Assembly (NCBI GenBank): GCA_017987975.1
Contig: JAGNSQ010000017.1
Location: forward strand, 1-37,726
Direction of reading: 5' to 3'
Origin: Saprospiraceae bacterium
GTDB lineage: Bacteria > Bacteroidota > Bacteroidia > Chitinophagales > Saprospiraceae
DNA length: 37,726 nucleotides
The position numbers and the translations under genes are program-made. Shown here one piece after another: positions 1 through 8,700 of this stretch. Under the pieces are notes generated by a model. It had not been told where the DNA came from. It was given only the letters and a program-made list of their open reading frames with translations, and searched no databases. Within the stretch, counting starts at the first letter, position 1. The number at the start of each line of letters is the position of its first letter.

Positions 1-1413
1 TTCTTCGGGTGTATAGTGGCTGCCACTTTTGCCCCGTTCATTACTGGTATCAAAGTTACAACTGTATTGGTCGCTGCCTTCAATCTTTTTTACCTCCAGT
101 TTAAGCTCCAACAAGCCTTCGTACACCGAGCCAAATTCTTCCACATCCAACCCGCCATAGTTTACAGCAATCAGCACCCCGTTGTCGTTTTCAAAATAAC
201 TGAGGGATTTGATGATGTTGAGCAATACGGCATTACTCAGGTAGCATTGGTGCAGGTCGTAACCATTTCCGCTGATGGCATGGTAGCCAAACAAATCACC
301 TTGCAGCGCCATGATGCCCAGCTTTTCGCCAATCTCTTTTTTCTCAAACAAAGAGAAGGTATTGATTAAGCCCTGCCATAAATCGTAATGACGACCGGCT
401 TCAGGTGGCAATATTTTTTTAGCCAGTTTGCGTAAGCGTAGCAGGCTGTAATAGTTGAAATAGATTTGATTAAAACGTTTGGCTTCTGGTGTTTTATTAT
501 CGACATACACCAGGTTGCGTTCCTCAATCACAAACAGAAAAAGCAATCGGTAAATGATGCGCAACTGATGACGATAATATTCATCAGCACTAAAGTTGCG
601 GGAAGCCACTGCTTCTCGTAATGCCTCGTTATTGGGGTGATTGATAAAGCCATTGGCCAAACTCCTGATGGCTTCTTTTACAGCATCGCCCAATTTGCTG
701 CGGATGGTGCTGCCTGCTTCCAGCCCTTCCTGATGGTATTTTTCAATGATGCTTTCTGCACCGCCATCTATCTTTTTAGGCATACGGCTGGCGTGCAGTA
801 CCCGGTAAAGAATCACGAAATCGGAATACAGATCCTCTTCCATCATCTTCTCGAGGTTAAACTCTACATAGCTTAAACGGGTAATCCGGCTTGCATCACG
901 AAGCAAACGCAATTGGCGGCCATTGGTAACCATGCCATACAGGTGCTCACTGTAATTAAGATATTCCTGCACCATGGCATGAGGTGATACTCGGAGTTGT
1001 TTGTTTTCCGGTCGTTTATCCAGCGATTCGTGATAGCCGCCAACATATACAGGAAAACCATCGAGGTTGCTATCCCGATACCCAATGGGAAATGATTTGC
1101 CGTTGAGTTCTTCCGATTGACGGTTAAACGTGAGATTGTATCCCAGATTGGTAAGCAACGGAGAAATCCAGAAGTTGCGGGTTTCGGTGGTGCCGGTTTC
1201 ACCTTCTTTCAGTCGGGAAAGTTTGCTTTTATAAATGGTCCATTGCCCTTTGGCCTCTTGCCATGCGAGGCTGATTTCATCCTTGAGTTTTGCATTGGTT
1301 AAATCGGGATGGAAATCTTTACCCTGCTGAAACGATGCTTGCTCACTGCGGATTTTAGCCAGTAAATCGGTAGAGAGGATGGAACCTTGTATGTCTATGG
1401 ATGGGAAGTTCAT
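1..1413 (-). CDS. DrmMI-like adenine-N6 DNA methyltransferase, N-terminal part (3' end cut by window edge)
   Basis: The frame is open from an ATG at 1413 down to base 1, giving 471 codons with no stop, so the gene continues off the left edge. The visible part is the region before the methylase core. It contains FWISPLLTNLGYNL near residue 80, GMVTNGRQLRLLRD near 160, and a YVEFNLEKMMEEDLYSDF stretch. These resemble the N-terminal half of the large Eco57I/DrmMI-type methylases of DISARM class 1. The last residues, GSHYTPEE, are the usual lead-in to the SAM-binding domain of N6-adenine methylases; the SAM motif and the NPPY motif should lie just outside the window. In DISARM this enzyme marks host DNA as self. 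It starts 4 bp after the AlbA_2 gene stop, so the two are co-transcribed. The family is well supported; the DISARM assignment rests on the neighbours and on remembered family patterns. Confidence 0.8.
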   Translation of the reverse strand, partial: MNFPSIDIQGSILSTDLLAKIRSEQASFQQGKDFHPDLTNAKLKDEISLAWQEAKGQWTIYKSKLSRLKEGETGTTETRNFWISPLLTNLGYNLTFNRQSEELNGKSFPIGYRDSNLDGFPVYVGGYHESLDKRPENKQLRVSPHAMVQEYLNYSEHLYGMVTNGRQLRLLRDASRITRLSYVEFNLEKMMEEDLYSDFVILYRVLHASRMPKKIDGGAESIIEKYHQEGLEAGSTIRSKLGDAVKEAIRSLANGFINHPNNEALREAVASRNFSADEYYRHQLRIIYRLLFLFVIEERNLVYVDNKTPEAKRFNQIYFNYYSLLRLRKLAKKILPPEAGRHYDLWQGLINTFSLFEKKEIGEKLGIMALQGDLFGYHAISGNGYDLHQCYLSNAVLLNIIKSLSYFENDNGVLIAVNYGGLDVEEFGSVYEGLLELKLEVKKIEGSDQYSCNFDTSNERGKSGSHYTPEE

Positions 1414-1417
1414 TTGT

Positions 1418-2800
1418 TTACTGCTTTATAATTTTCCAGTAGCCGCCTTTATCAGGGCCAATACGTTCTATTATTCCTTGTTTTTTAAGTTTATTCAATT
1501 GGTATTTTACTCCGTCCTCTGTAATGCCTCCTAAGGCTTCTGCTATATTAGCACGGCTGGCCTGTGGATTTTGAGATAATATTTCAATGATTCGCTCCTC
1601 TGTTTTCCGGGTAGTTTTCTGGGTAGTTTTCTGGGTAGTTTGCCCTGAAATTTGAGACGGTCGCTGTAAAATCACCGTAAAGATTCCCTTTTTCTGAAAT
1701 ATTGGTTCCGGCAAGCCGGCACTCTTCATGAGGTCTTGAATACGCCCAATGCCTGAGCCTACCTGTTCCACCAGGTGCATTCGGGAAAACAATCCGAATA
1801 TTAGAGGATTTCGGGAATGGCTTCGTTTACCAAATTCTGCCTCAGGAATGGCGCTTACCAAACCACCTGGATTGCTAATTTCTATACGGTTGTCAAACAC
1901 TTCGATATGAATGACCGCCCCTTTATCGTAATAATCCCTGTGGGACAAGGCATTGATGATGGCTTCTTTGAAAACTGTTTCCGGTATTTCCCAAATTTCC
2001 TTTCTTGGACCGCCACCCTGGCCTTCAATATCATACCGCACGTTAAGTTTACCTTTTAACCATTGCATAGCTTGCTGATATTGCTGAAATAGATTTCCGC
2101 CAAATGGTTTATCATCAATAATAAAACGCTTATCCGTTCCCTCAAAGGCAATACACCTGATGATGGCTTTATCTAAAAGGGCCTCGGGTTGTTGCCCGAA
2201 AAACAATACTGCACCGTTTTTGAAGGTATGTCCGTTGGTATAGAGTTTAAGGTTTTTGAACAGCTGCTCATTAGGTATGCCTGCACTTAGATGCGATTCG
2301 GCTTTAAATACAGGCAGGAAATCTTTAGCCACCATGGTGTCCGCATTAAAATCCTTACAAGGGGCTTCATCAAAATAAATTCGATCAGCTTGCTGAAAGA
2401 AATCCCGCATTTGCTCAGCAGTGGTGAGCTTTTGCGTATTGGGGCCTATTCGCACATAAATAGCACCCGAAAGTACATAGGGTTTATTCGGTCCTGAGGG
2501 CACTTCAATAACTCCGATTGATTTGCCCTCCACATCAATCATGGATAATGAACAAGCCAAATGAGGTGTGATTTCATTCAGGCTGTTTTGAATAGCTGAC
2601 CGCTTAGCATTATCAATGCTTACGCCTTTAATTTCGTTTGCATCGGTTACACCAATGAGTAAAACGCCACCGGCAGCGTTTGCAAAAGCACATACCTCTT
2701 CGGTAAGTTCTTTTACTTTAGCCGGAACTGAAATTTTAAATTCAGCATTGTATCCTTCACCAGAGGTAACCAACAGTTTTATATCATCGGCTGTTATCAT
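1418..2800 (-). CDS. Schlafen-AlbA_2 / GHKL-ATPase domain protein (COG2865-like) with C-terminal winged helix
   Basis: 460 residues. Residues about 10 to 135 form a Schlafen AlbA_2 domain: the E-F-K motif near residue 20, then ELTEEVCAFANAAGGVLLIG. Residues about 255 to 370 form a HATPase_c_4-like GHKL region: KEAIINALSHRDYYDKG, then IEISNPGGL and QVGSGIGRI. The C-terminus (about 400 to 460) reads as a winged helix, after a T/Q/K linker encoded by 12-bp repeats. Such proteins are usually annotated as transcriptional regulators or RNA-binding ATPases, and Schlafen-like domains also occur in anti-phage proteins. It begins 2 bp after the SNF2 helicase stop and ends 4 bp before the methylase start, so it is an integral operon member. 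It could be an operon regulator, a sensor or an effector; the sequence does not decide. Confidence 0.85.
   Translation of the reverse strand: MITADDIKLLVTSGEGYNAEFKISVPAKVKELTEEVCAFANAAGGVLLIGVTDANEIKGVSIDNAKRSAIQNSLNEITPHLACSLSMIDVEGKSIGVIEVPSGPNKPYVLSGAIYVRIGPNTQKLTTAEQMRDFFQQADRIYFDEAPCKDFNADTMVAKDFLPVFKAESHLSAGIPNEQLFKNLKLYTNGHTFKNGAVLFFGQQPEALLDKAIIRCIAFEGTDKRFIIDDKPFGGNLFQQYQQAMQWLKGKLNVRYDIEGQGGGPRKEIWEIPETVFKEAIINALSHRDYYDKGAVIHIEVFDNRIEISNPGGLVSAIPEAEFGKRSHSRNPLIFGLFSRMHLVEQVGSGIGRIQDLMKSAGLPEPIFQKKGIFTVILQRPSQISGQTTQKTTQKTTRKTEERIIEILSQNPQASRANIAEALGGITEDGVKYQLNKLKKQGIIERIGPDKGGYWKIIKQ
1609..1641 (-). repeat. 12-bp in-frame tandem repeat (2.75 copies)
   Basis: On the plus strand the unit GGGTAGTTTTCT occurs at 1609-1620 and 1621-1632, with a partial third copy at 1633-1641. 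On the coding strand it encodes the TTQKTTQKTT linker between the ATPase and winged-helix parts of the AlbA_2 protein. As 12 is a multiple of 3, copy-number change would alter linker length without breaking the frame. Confidence 0.9.
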
Positions 2801-2802
2801 GT

Positions 2803-5685
2803 TTATATTTTTGGATTAGGAATTAAAACATAGACTCCTAAAATATCAGGAGGCAAAACAGGTGTAACGGCTTCAAAGCGTTTTGCACCGATGAACTTTG
2901 CAAAACGGGTATGTGCATTTACCAATTCATCAGAACGCCTTTCGACTACCTTGATGAAGTCAGGATGCAGTTGGTTGAAATGCTCCAATTCTTTTTCAAA
3001 AATGATTTCCTGCCGCTCGTTGCTGATATCCAGGGCATTTGAAGTATGCAACAATTGTTTGCAACGGTCAATCTCCAATGCATTGATGCCATCCGGTGTT
3101 TGTTCGTATCCCCAAAGGAACATTTCTTCTGATACCATTTCATGTTGTTTGCTTACCTCACGTATCACATTGCGAACACGAAATTGTATTAAAGTCGTTT
3201 GTGTGTTGACGGCATCTGTGCGGAAGACAGAAGCCCTTGCAGCTTTATTTCCTTTTCTTTCTTTATCAAGAGAATTAGCAATAATGCGATGGCACAACTG
3301 CTCTACAAAACGGTGATTGCGGCCAATGTAACGGAAACCTTGCGGGGTGGGCGACTGGAACGAAGTATGAATTTTATCGCCCTGACCCAAAGCTGAGGCC
3401 ATCCAATCGTCCATATTCATTTTTTTGAAGATATAGCCACCTTCAACTTTTTCAAAACTTGCACCCAATAGTTTGGATGCTGCAATTACAAATGCTTCCA
3501 AAGTAGCCACATCGCCAATAGCTTCATCCACTTCATGCAGGTCTTTCTTCACTTCTTCCGGCATGATACTTTCATGGGCAAAAATGGAACGGATTTTTTC
3601 CGCCTTTTCTCTGGCTGCTTCAATTTCATTGGTAATCTCCGCATCCAATTCATCTAACTCAGATGAAGATCCAAAATCAAGTTTTAATTGTTTGCCATAT
3701 CGGATAGGAGCTTTATCTGAATTTAGTAAAACCTCTTTTAAAACCTTGTCCATCACCGACCGGTTGTCGTCAGCTAACGCAATGCTCACTCCTGATGTGT
3801 TTTGTATGCGTTGAATTTTCTCAATAATGATTTTCAGCACCACTACATCTATAGGATTGTCCTCGCCAAAGAGCACTTTTACATCAATAGTGTTTTGATG
3901 ATTGCCGTTTTTATCGATCCAGCCTGGCTGCCCGTACCTGTCCACACGACCTTCTCTTTGCTCTAGGCGGTTGGGATTCCAGGGTAAATCATAATGCAGG
4001 ATGGCGTTGAATTTATCCTGCAGGTTGATACCCTCACTTAAACAATCGGTAGCAACCAAAACCCGTTTATGACTTTTGGCCATTTCATCGATTTTCTCCC
4101 TGCGTTCTTCGTCACTTAGTTCACTCGTGATAGCCCGAACATCTACATCTTTTGGCAGTTGCTCTTTCAGGATTTTTGACACATAGTGAGCAGTGGCAAT
4201 AAAGCGGCAAAACACTATAGGGCTTTGGCCTTTGTTAATCCAAAGTTTTGTTTGCTCTGTGCAGCGTTTTACTTTTAGATCTTTTTCAATACTGGTTAAT
4301 TCAGCAGCCTTTTGAGCCAGGCGGTGTAACACATTCCATTCAGAATCGGTAAGCTCAGCTCGATCAATAATTTCAACTTGTTCTGTATCACTTTGTTCAT
4401 CCCATTTCTCTACAATGGGGTTTTCTCTTACTTCCTCTGCTGTTACTTCATCCTGTTCAGTTAGTCTGAATTTTCTTTTTTGCAACATTTCAAAACCAGC
4501 TGAGGGGCTGCTCATCACACCCCGTAATAAAGAGAGTGCAGCAAAGTATTTAATCCGTGCTTTGTTTTCTGTAACACCTTCCGTACTTATTCCTCTTGCA
4601 AATTTTAATACGTCCTGGTACAGTTTGTAATAATCTGATGATGCAGAAAGGACATAGGGTAATTCTTCGGTAGTTCGTTTTGGAAAAGGTGTTTCCTCAT
4701 CCAGCCATTTCTCAATATTCTTTCGCTTACGTTGAATAAAGTGGGCAGCCACTTTTCGCTTTTCAGAAGTAGTTAAATCTGAAAAATTATACGTTTCAAA
4801 ATCGGGATTGACTAAGCCCAACAAAGATTTAAACTCGCCATCTTTTCCGCTATGCGGTGTAGCCGTTAATAGAACCAAATGCTGTTGTTCTCTTGATGCA
4901 ATCTTTTCTAAAAGCTCATATCGTTGCTGGCTTTGGCTTTTCTTGTTAACATCAACATTTTTTGTGCAGGTGTGGGCTTCATCAACAATCACCAAATCTG
5001 GTACATCCTTTAAAAAAGCAGGCATCTTGGTAGAGCCATTCTTTACATAGTCGATGGATACCACCTGATAAGGGTAATAGTTAAATACATTTAGTGTGTC
5101 ATCACCAACTATCTTTCTTTCCAATGCAGCTACAGTGCTTGACCGGATAATGACAGCATCAATATCTAACTTATCAGCTAATTCCTTTTGCCATTGCTCA
5201 CACAAATGGGGAGGACACAATACTGCAAATGACTTAATGCTTCCTCTTTCCAGAAGCTCCCGTAAAATCAGGATGGCTTCAATGGTTTTACCTATACCCA
5301 CATCATCTGCAATCAACAGCCTTGTTACTATCTGCTTCAATGCCATAATCAGGGGAACCATTTGGTAAGAACGGGGTCGGAAAGAGAGCTTCCCCATGCA
5401 TCGAAATGGACCACTTACCTGGCGGAAAGAAAGACGTGCAGCATCGTATAGAAGCTTCGCAGTAAGAAAGCTATCTAAATCCGATTTAGCGGGTAACTCA
5501 AAATGATCGTCTTCAATTTTATCAAAGAATTGCAGTACGGGTTCGAATACAGTTATCATCTCATCATCCGAGCCACCCAGAGGCTTAAGCATAATGATTT
5601 GACTATCAGAAGATGGTTGAACAACACATCTTCTGCCCCTGAACTTAACCAGTTTCCCCGGTTTTTTTAGTTTACTGTCTATCAT
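2803..5685 (-). CDS. drmD: SNF2-type helicase, DISARM DrmD-like
   Basis: 960 residues from the ATG at 5685; a TTG at 5691 would add two residues. Residues about 105 to 290 are a SNF2-like ATPase: LLIADDVGIGKTIEA carries Walker A, LVIVDEAH the DEAH box, and LLTATPHSG motif III. The helicase C-terminal half lies about 470 to 600, with VLVATDCLSEGINLQ and the arginine-rich DLPWNPNRLEQREGRVDR. The combination of ADDVGIGKTIEA and VLCPPHLCEQWQKEL is what I associate with DrmD of DISARM class 1. The final 300 residues show no motif I recognise. Role inferred: ATP-driven translocation on invading DNA within a restriction complex. The stop is 2 bp before the AlbA_2 gene. The 96 bp between this gene and the upstream helicase contain no terminator I can see. 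Confidence 0.85.
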   Translation of the reverse strand: MIDSKLKKPGKLVKFRGRRCVVQPSSDSQIIMLKPLGGSDDEMITVFEPVLQFFDKIEDDHFELPAKSDLDSFLTAKLLYDAARLSFRQVSGPFRCMGKLSFRPRSYQMVPLIMALKQIVTRLLIADDVGIGKTIEAILILRELLERGSIKSFAVLCPPHLCEQWQKELADKLDIDAVIIRSSTVAALERKIVGDDTLNVFNYYPYQVVSIDYVKNGSTKMPAFLKDVPDLVIVDEAHTCTKNVDVNKKSQSQQRYELLEKIASREQQHLVLLTATPHSGKDGEFKSLLGLVNPDFETYNFSDLTTSEKRKVAAHFIQRKRKNIEKWLDEETPFPKRTTEELPYVLSASSDYYKLYQDVLKFARGISTEGVTENKARIKYFAALSLLRGVMSSPSAGFEMLQKRKFRLTEQDEVTAEEVRENPIVEKWDEQSDTEQVEIIDRAELTDSEWNVLHRLAQKAAELTSIEKDLKVKRCTEQTKLWINKGQSPIVFCRFIATAHYVSKILKEQLPKDVDVRAITSELSDEERREKIDEMAKSHKRVLVATDCLSEGINLQDKFNAILHYDLPWNPNRLEQREGRVDRYGQPGWIDKNGNHQNTIDVKVLFGEDNPIDVVVLKIIIEKIQRIQNTSGVSIALADDNRSVMDKVLKEVLLNSDKAPIRYGKQLKLDFGSSSELDELDAEITNEIEAAREKAEKIRSIFAHESIMPEEVKKDLHEVDEAIGDVATLEAFVIAASKLLGASFEKVEGGYIFKKMNMDDWMASALGQGDKIHTSFQSPTPQGFRYIGRNHRFVEQLCHRIIANSLDKERKGNKAARASVFRTDAVNTQTTLIQFRVRNVIREVSKQHEMVSEEMFLWGYEQTPDGINALEIDRCKQLLHTSNALDISNERQEIIFEKELEHFNQLHPDFIKVVERRSDELVNAHTRFAKFIGAKRFEAVTPVLPPDILGVYVLIPNPKI

Positions 5686-5781
5686 TGGCAAAGGTTAGTG
5701 AATGTTGAATAGTTAATTGCAAATAGCTTGAGAATCATCATCATCAAACTTGTGAACCCATAATTCTTAATTCGTAATTGG

Positions 5782-8700
5782 TCATCTTACTTTTCTAAAA
5801 ATATCTTGCCTTCTGGTTACAAATGAAGAAACCTCCTCTGCGGTCTCATCCCATACCAAGACATCGAATCCTGCTAATTCAATGGTTTTCCGTTTCTTCT
5901 CATCATCTGCTTTTACAACTGACTTTTTATGAATACCACCATCCACAAAAATCAAAGCCTTCTCTTTTTCATAAACGAAATCTGGTTGCACATAAAACTG
6001 CTCCATATTGTGATTTGTAAAATCGGGCAAGCGGTAGCCATTTTCATATAAAAAATCCAATAGTGCTTTCTCACCTGGACTTCGATGATGGAGGCCTTTT
6101 TTCAAATCTTCATATTTGTCCTCGTATGTGCCACCAACGGTATCATCAGGGTTTGAAGTAATCAATAGCTCCAAAGCCTTTATGATTGAGTGACGGTCAA
6201 TTTGGCCATGATCCATTTGGTTGTAATAGGAAAGCAAATCATCGTAACTCGACTTTGGTCTGGTCGGATACAAATCTTCTTTAGTAGCATAATCGTAGCC
6301 ACAGATCATATATGCTTCCAGAAAAATATCACGCAACTTCACTGGGTTACGTGAAATATCTTTCAATACACCAATACTGCCTTCAGAAGATTCATAAAGC
6401 ATAATATTTTTATGCTCACCGCCACCCATTAGCTTCGCATCAATTTCCACTGGTTCGATGTTGTATATTTTTTCGATGGCTTTTTCCAATGCATACTGCA
6501 TGGTTATAACACCCTCTTCCGTTAAGCCCAATGACTTTACAGGCTGGATATATAACACATCAGAGGTATCATACGTGTAAAGCATGATGTTTTGAATAGG
6601 GTCTTCCGGATTGGGTTTCTCTAACTGTTTTTTTGTTTTAAAGAAGCCGGTCTTAGTTCCAATATCGAAACCATCATCCCGACCTCTTCGCCATTTTTTA
6701 TTGAGGAGAATAAGTTTGGCAGCTGGGGCATAGAACAATTTCATTAATTCATCACCATCAACAGTTAGCTTAATCTTAGTTGCATCCTGCAAACTATCTG
6801 CAGAGTTTAAGTACAATTCAGTAACATAACCCTCAGAAGTACGCACCTCTTCCATGCAAGAAATTCGTTCTGAGTTTTCTGATTGGGCTTCTTCTAATTC
6901 CAACAAGTTCTGATGTATTTCAATATTGCTTGCTGTGAATTGTACACCTGTAATAGGGTCTTGATTCTTTCCTTTGCCCTCATCTTTACCGAGGAATGCG
7001 TAATTGGTTTCCTTAGAAATTTTAATTTCCTGAAGATCTAAAGAAACATCATTTGGTGTAATACGGGTTACCTTGTATTTGCCTCCGTTGTGATAAATCA
7101 GGTTATTAGGCCCAAATTCTTTTAATCCTATGAAGCGTGGCCTTGAAATAGCTTCATTTCGGTCTTTACCACCGAGGAATACCCGGATAGGTAGTCGGGT
7201 AAAGTTGTAACCAGGCAGGAAACCCTCTGAGGCTAAGTACCTGAATGTATAGAACTCTGAAAGGGTTGAATTTTTGCTTTTATCCGACTGATTCTCCAGA
7301 AGGCTTTTTCTATCCTTAGCCCGCATGTAGGAGATATTTGCCAGCTTTTTTATTTCAGGGTCTTTTACAATAGGACTTATATGCGTTTCGTGGGCTTCAT
7401 TCATTTGACGCAAGGCATCTAAAAACATTTTACGCCAACGAAGCAGGGCGTTTTCTAACTTATCAGGAACAGTTTTAATTTGTGTTTCTAACCAAGCCTC
7501 ATTGAACCATCTGATGCCTTTAAAATCTATGGTTGATACCACAGATAAGACCACTTTTTTGATAGCATCAAAGTTGGAGTCAATAACATCCTGATACTTT
7601 GCTTTTATATCCTTTTTGAGTTTATAGGTTCCTCCTCCAATATCAATCAGATCTACCAGTGAAGGTTTAAATTCTTCGGCATTGAGAAATGAAAGCACTG
7701 TTGCATTGATGTGAGATCGTATTAATTCCTCATTGGTTAAATCAATCCGTGGTGCTTGTACTACACCAGCAACCATTTTTACCGGGTTGGCAAAATAATG
7801 TTTATCGTGTGGACTAACCTTTGAGGCATAGGTGAACACGAGAGCAGATTGACCACTTCGACCGGCACGGCCACTACGCTGAGCATAGTTTGCCGGACTT
7901 GGCGGCACATTCCGCATGTGAACAATATTGAGGGAGGAAATGTCAATACCCAGCTCCATAGTTGGGGAGCAATACAAGGCACTTAATTCTATTGCTTCAT
8001 TGAATTTTTCTTCCCTCTCAATCTTTTCTTCGTTCTTAATCTGCCCAGTATGTTCAGCAGCGATATATGATTTGGGAAGTTTGGAAAAGTCTTCCTGGTA
8101 AAGTTTCTGGAAATAAAGATGCGGCTTAATCTTCACTTCATCATCAAGAGTTATTAATGATGTCTTGTCTTGTGCAACTGTAACCGAATCGCCTTTCTTC
8201 CATAGCACTTCACCAAGATTTAGCTGATAAGTCATTTTATCTCCTTTCTCGGCATGAACCAATTGTGGTTTAAGGTAACTCATATCACATAACAAGGTCA
8301 ACAGCGATTCCATAAAGTCTAAATATTCCTGAGAACTAGGATGAGTACCGGTTGTTTTCCTGAATTCATGCTTTACAAATCTTGCTAATCGGCTCATTGG
8401 GCCTATACTTTGAATAAAGACTTCTCTTGTCGCTTTATCTGCACCTTCTAAAGAAAGAGAATTTGGTGCATCAATTTTTTCGCCTTTATCTAGTGACCAA
8501 AGTTTTTCTTTATTTAGTGTATTGTTAAGCTCATCTTGGATTCTTAATCTATTTTCATATCGAAGCATTTCAACATCCACTGCGTAAGCATTCCTGAAAT
8601 AGTTTAAAACTTGAAGTACAAATAATTTTCTTTCTTGTGCTTTGATGTCCTTGAGTAGATTAATATTTGTCCAAAGGGCATCATTATTAGCATAGTCATC

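Noticed and set aside
873-1202. 109-residue minus-strand frame overlapping the methylase
   Set aside because: It is a shadow in another frame of the methylase gene, which is continuous through the region.
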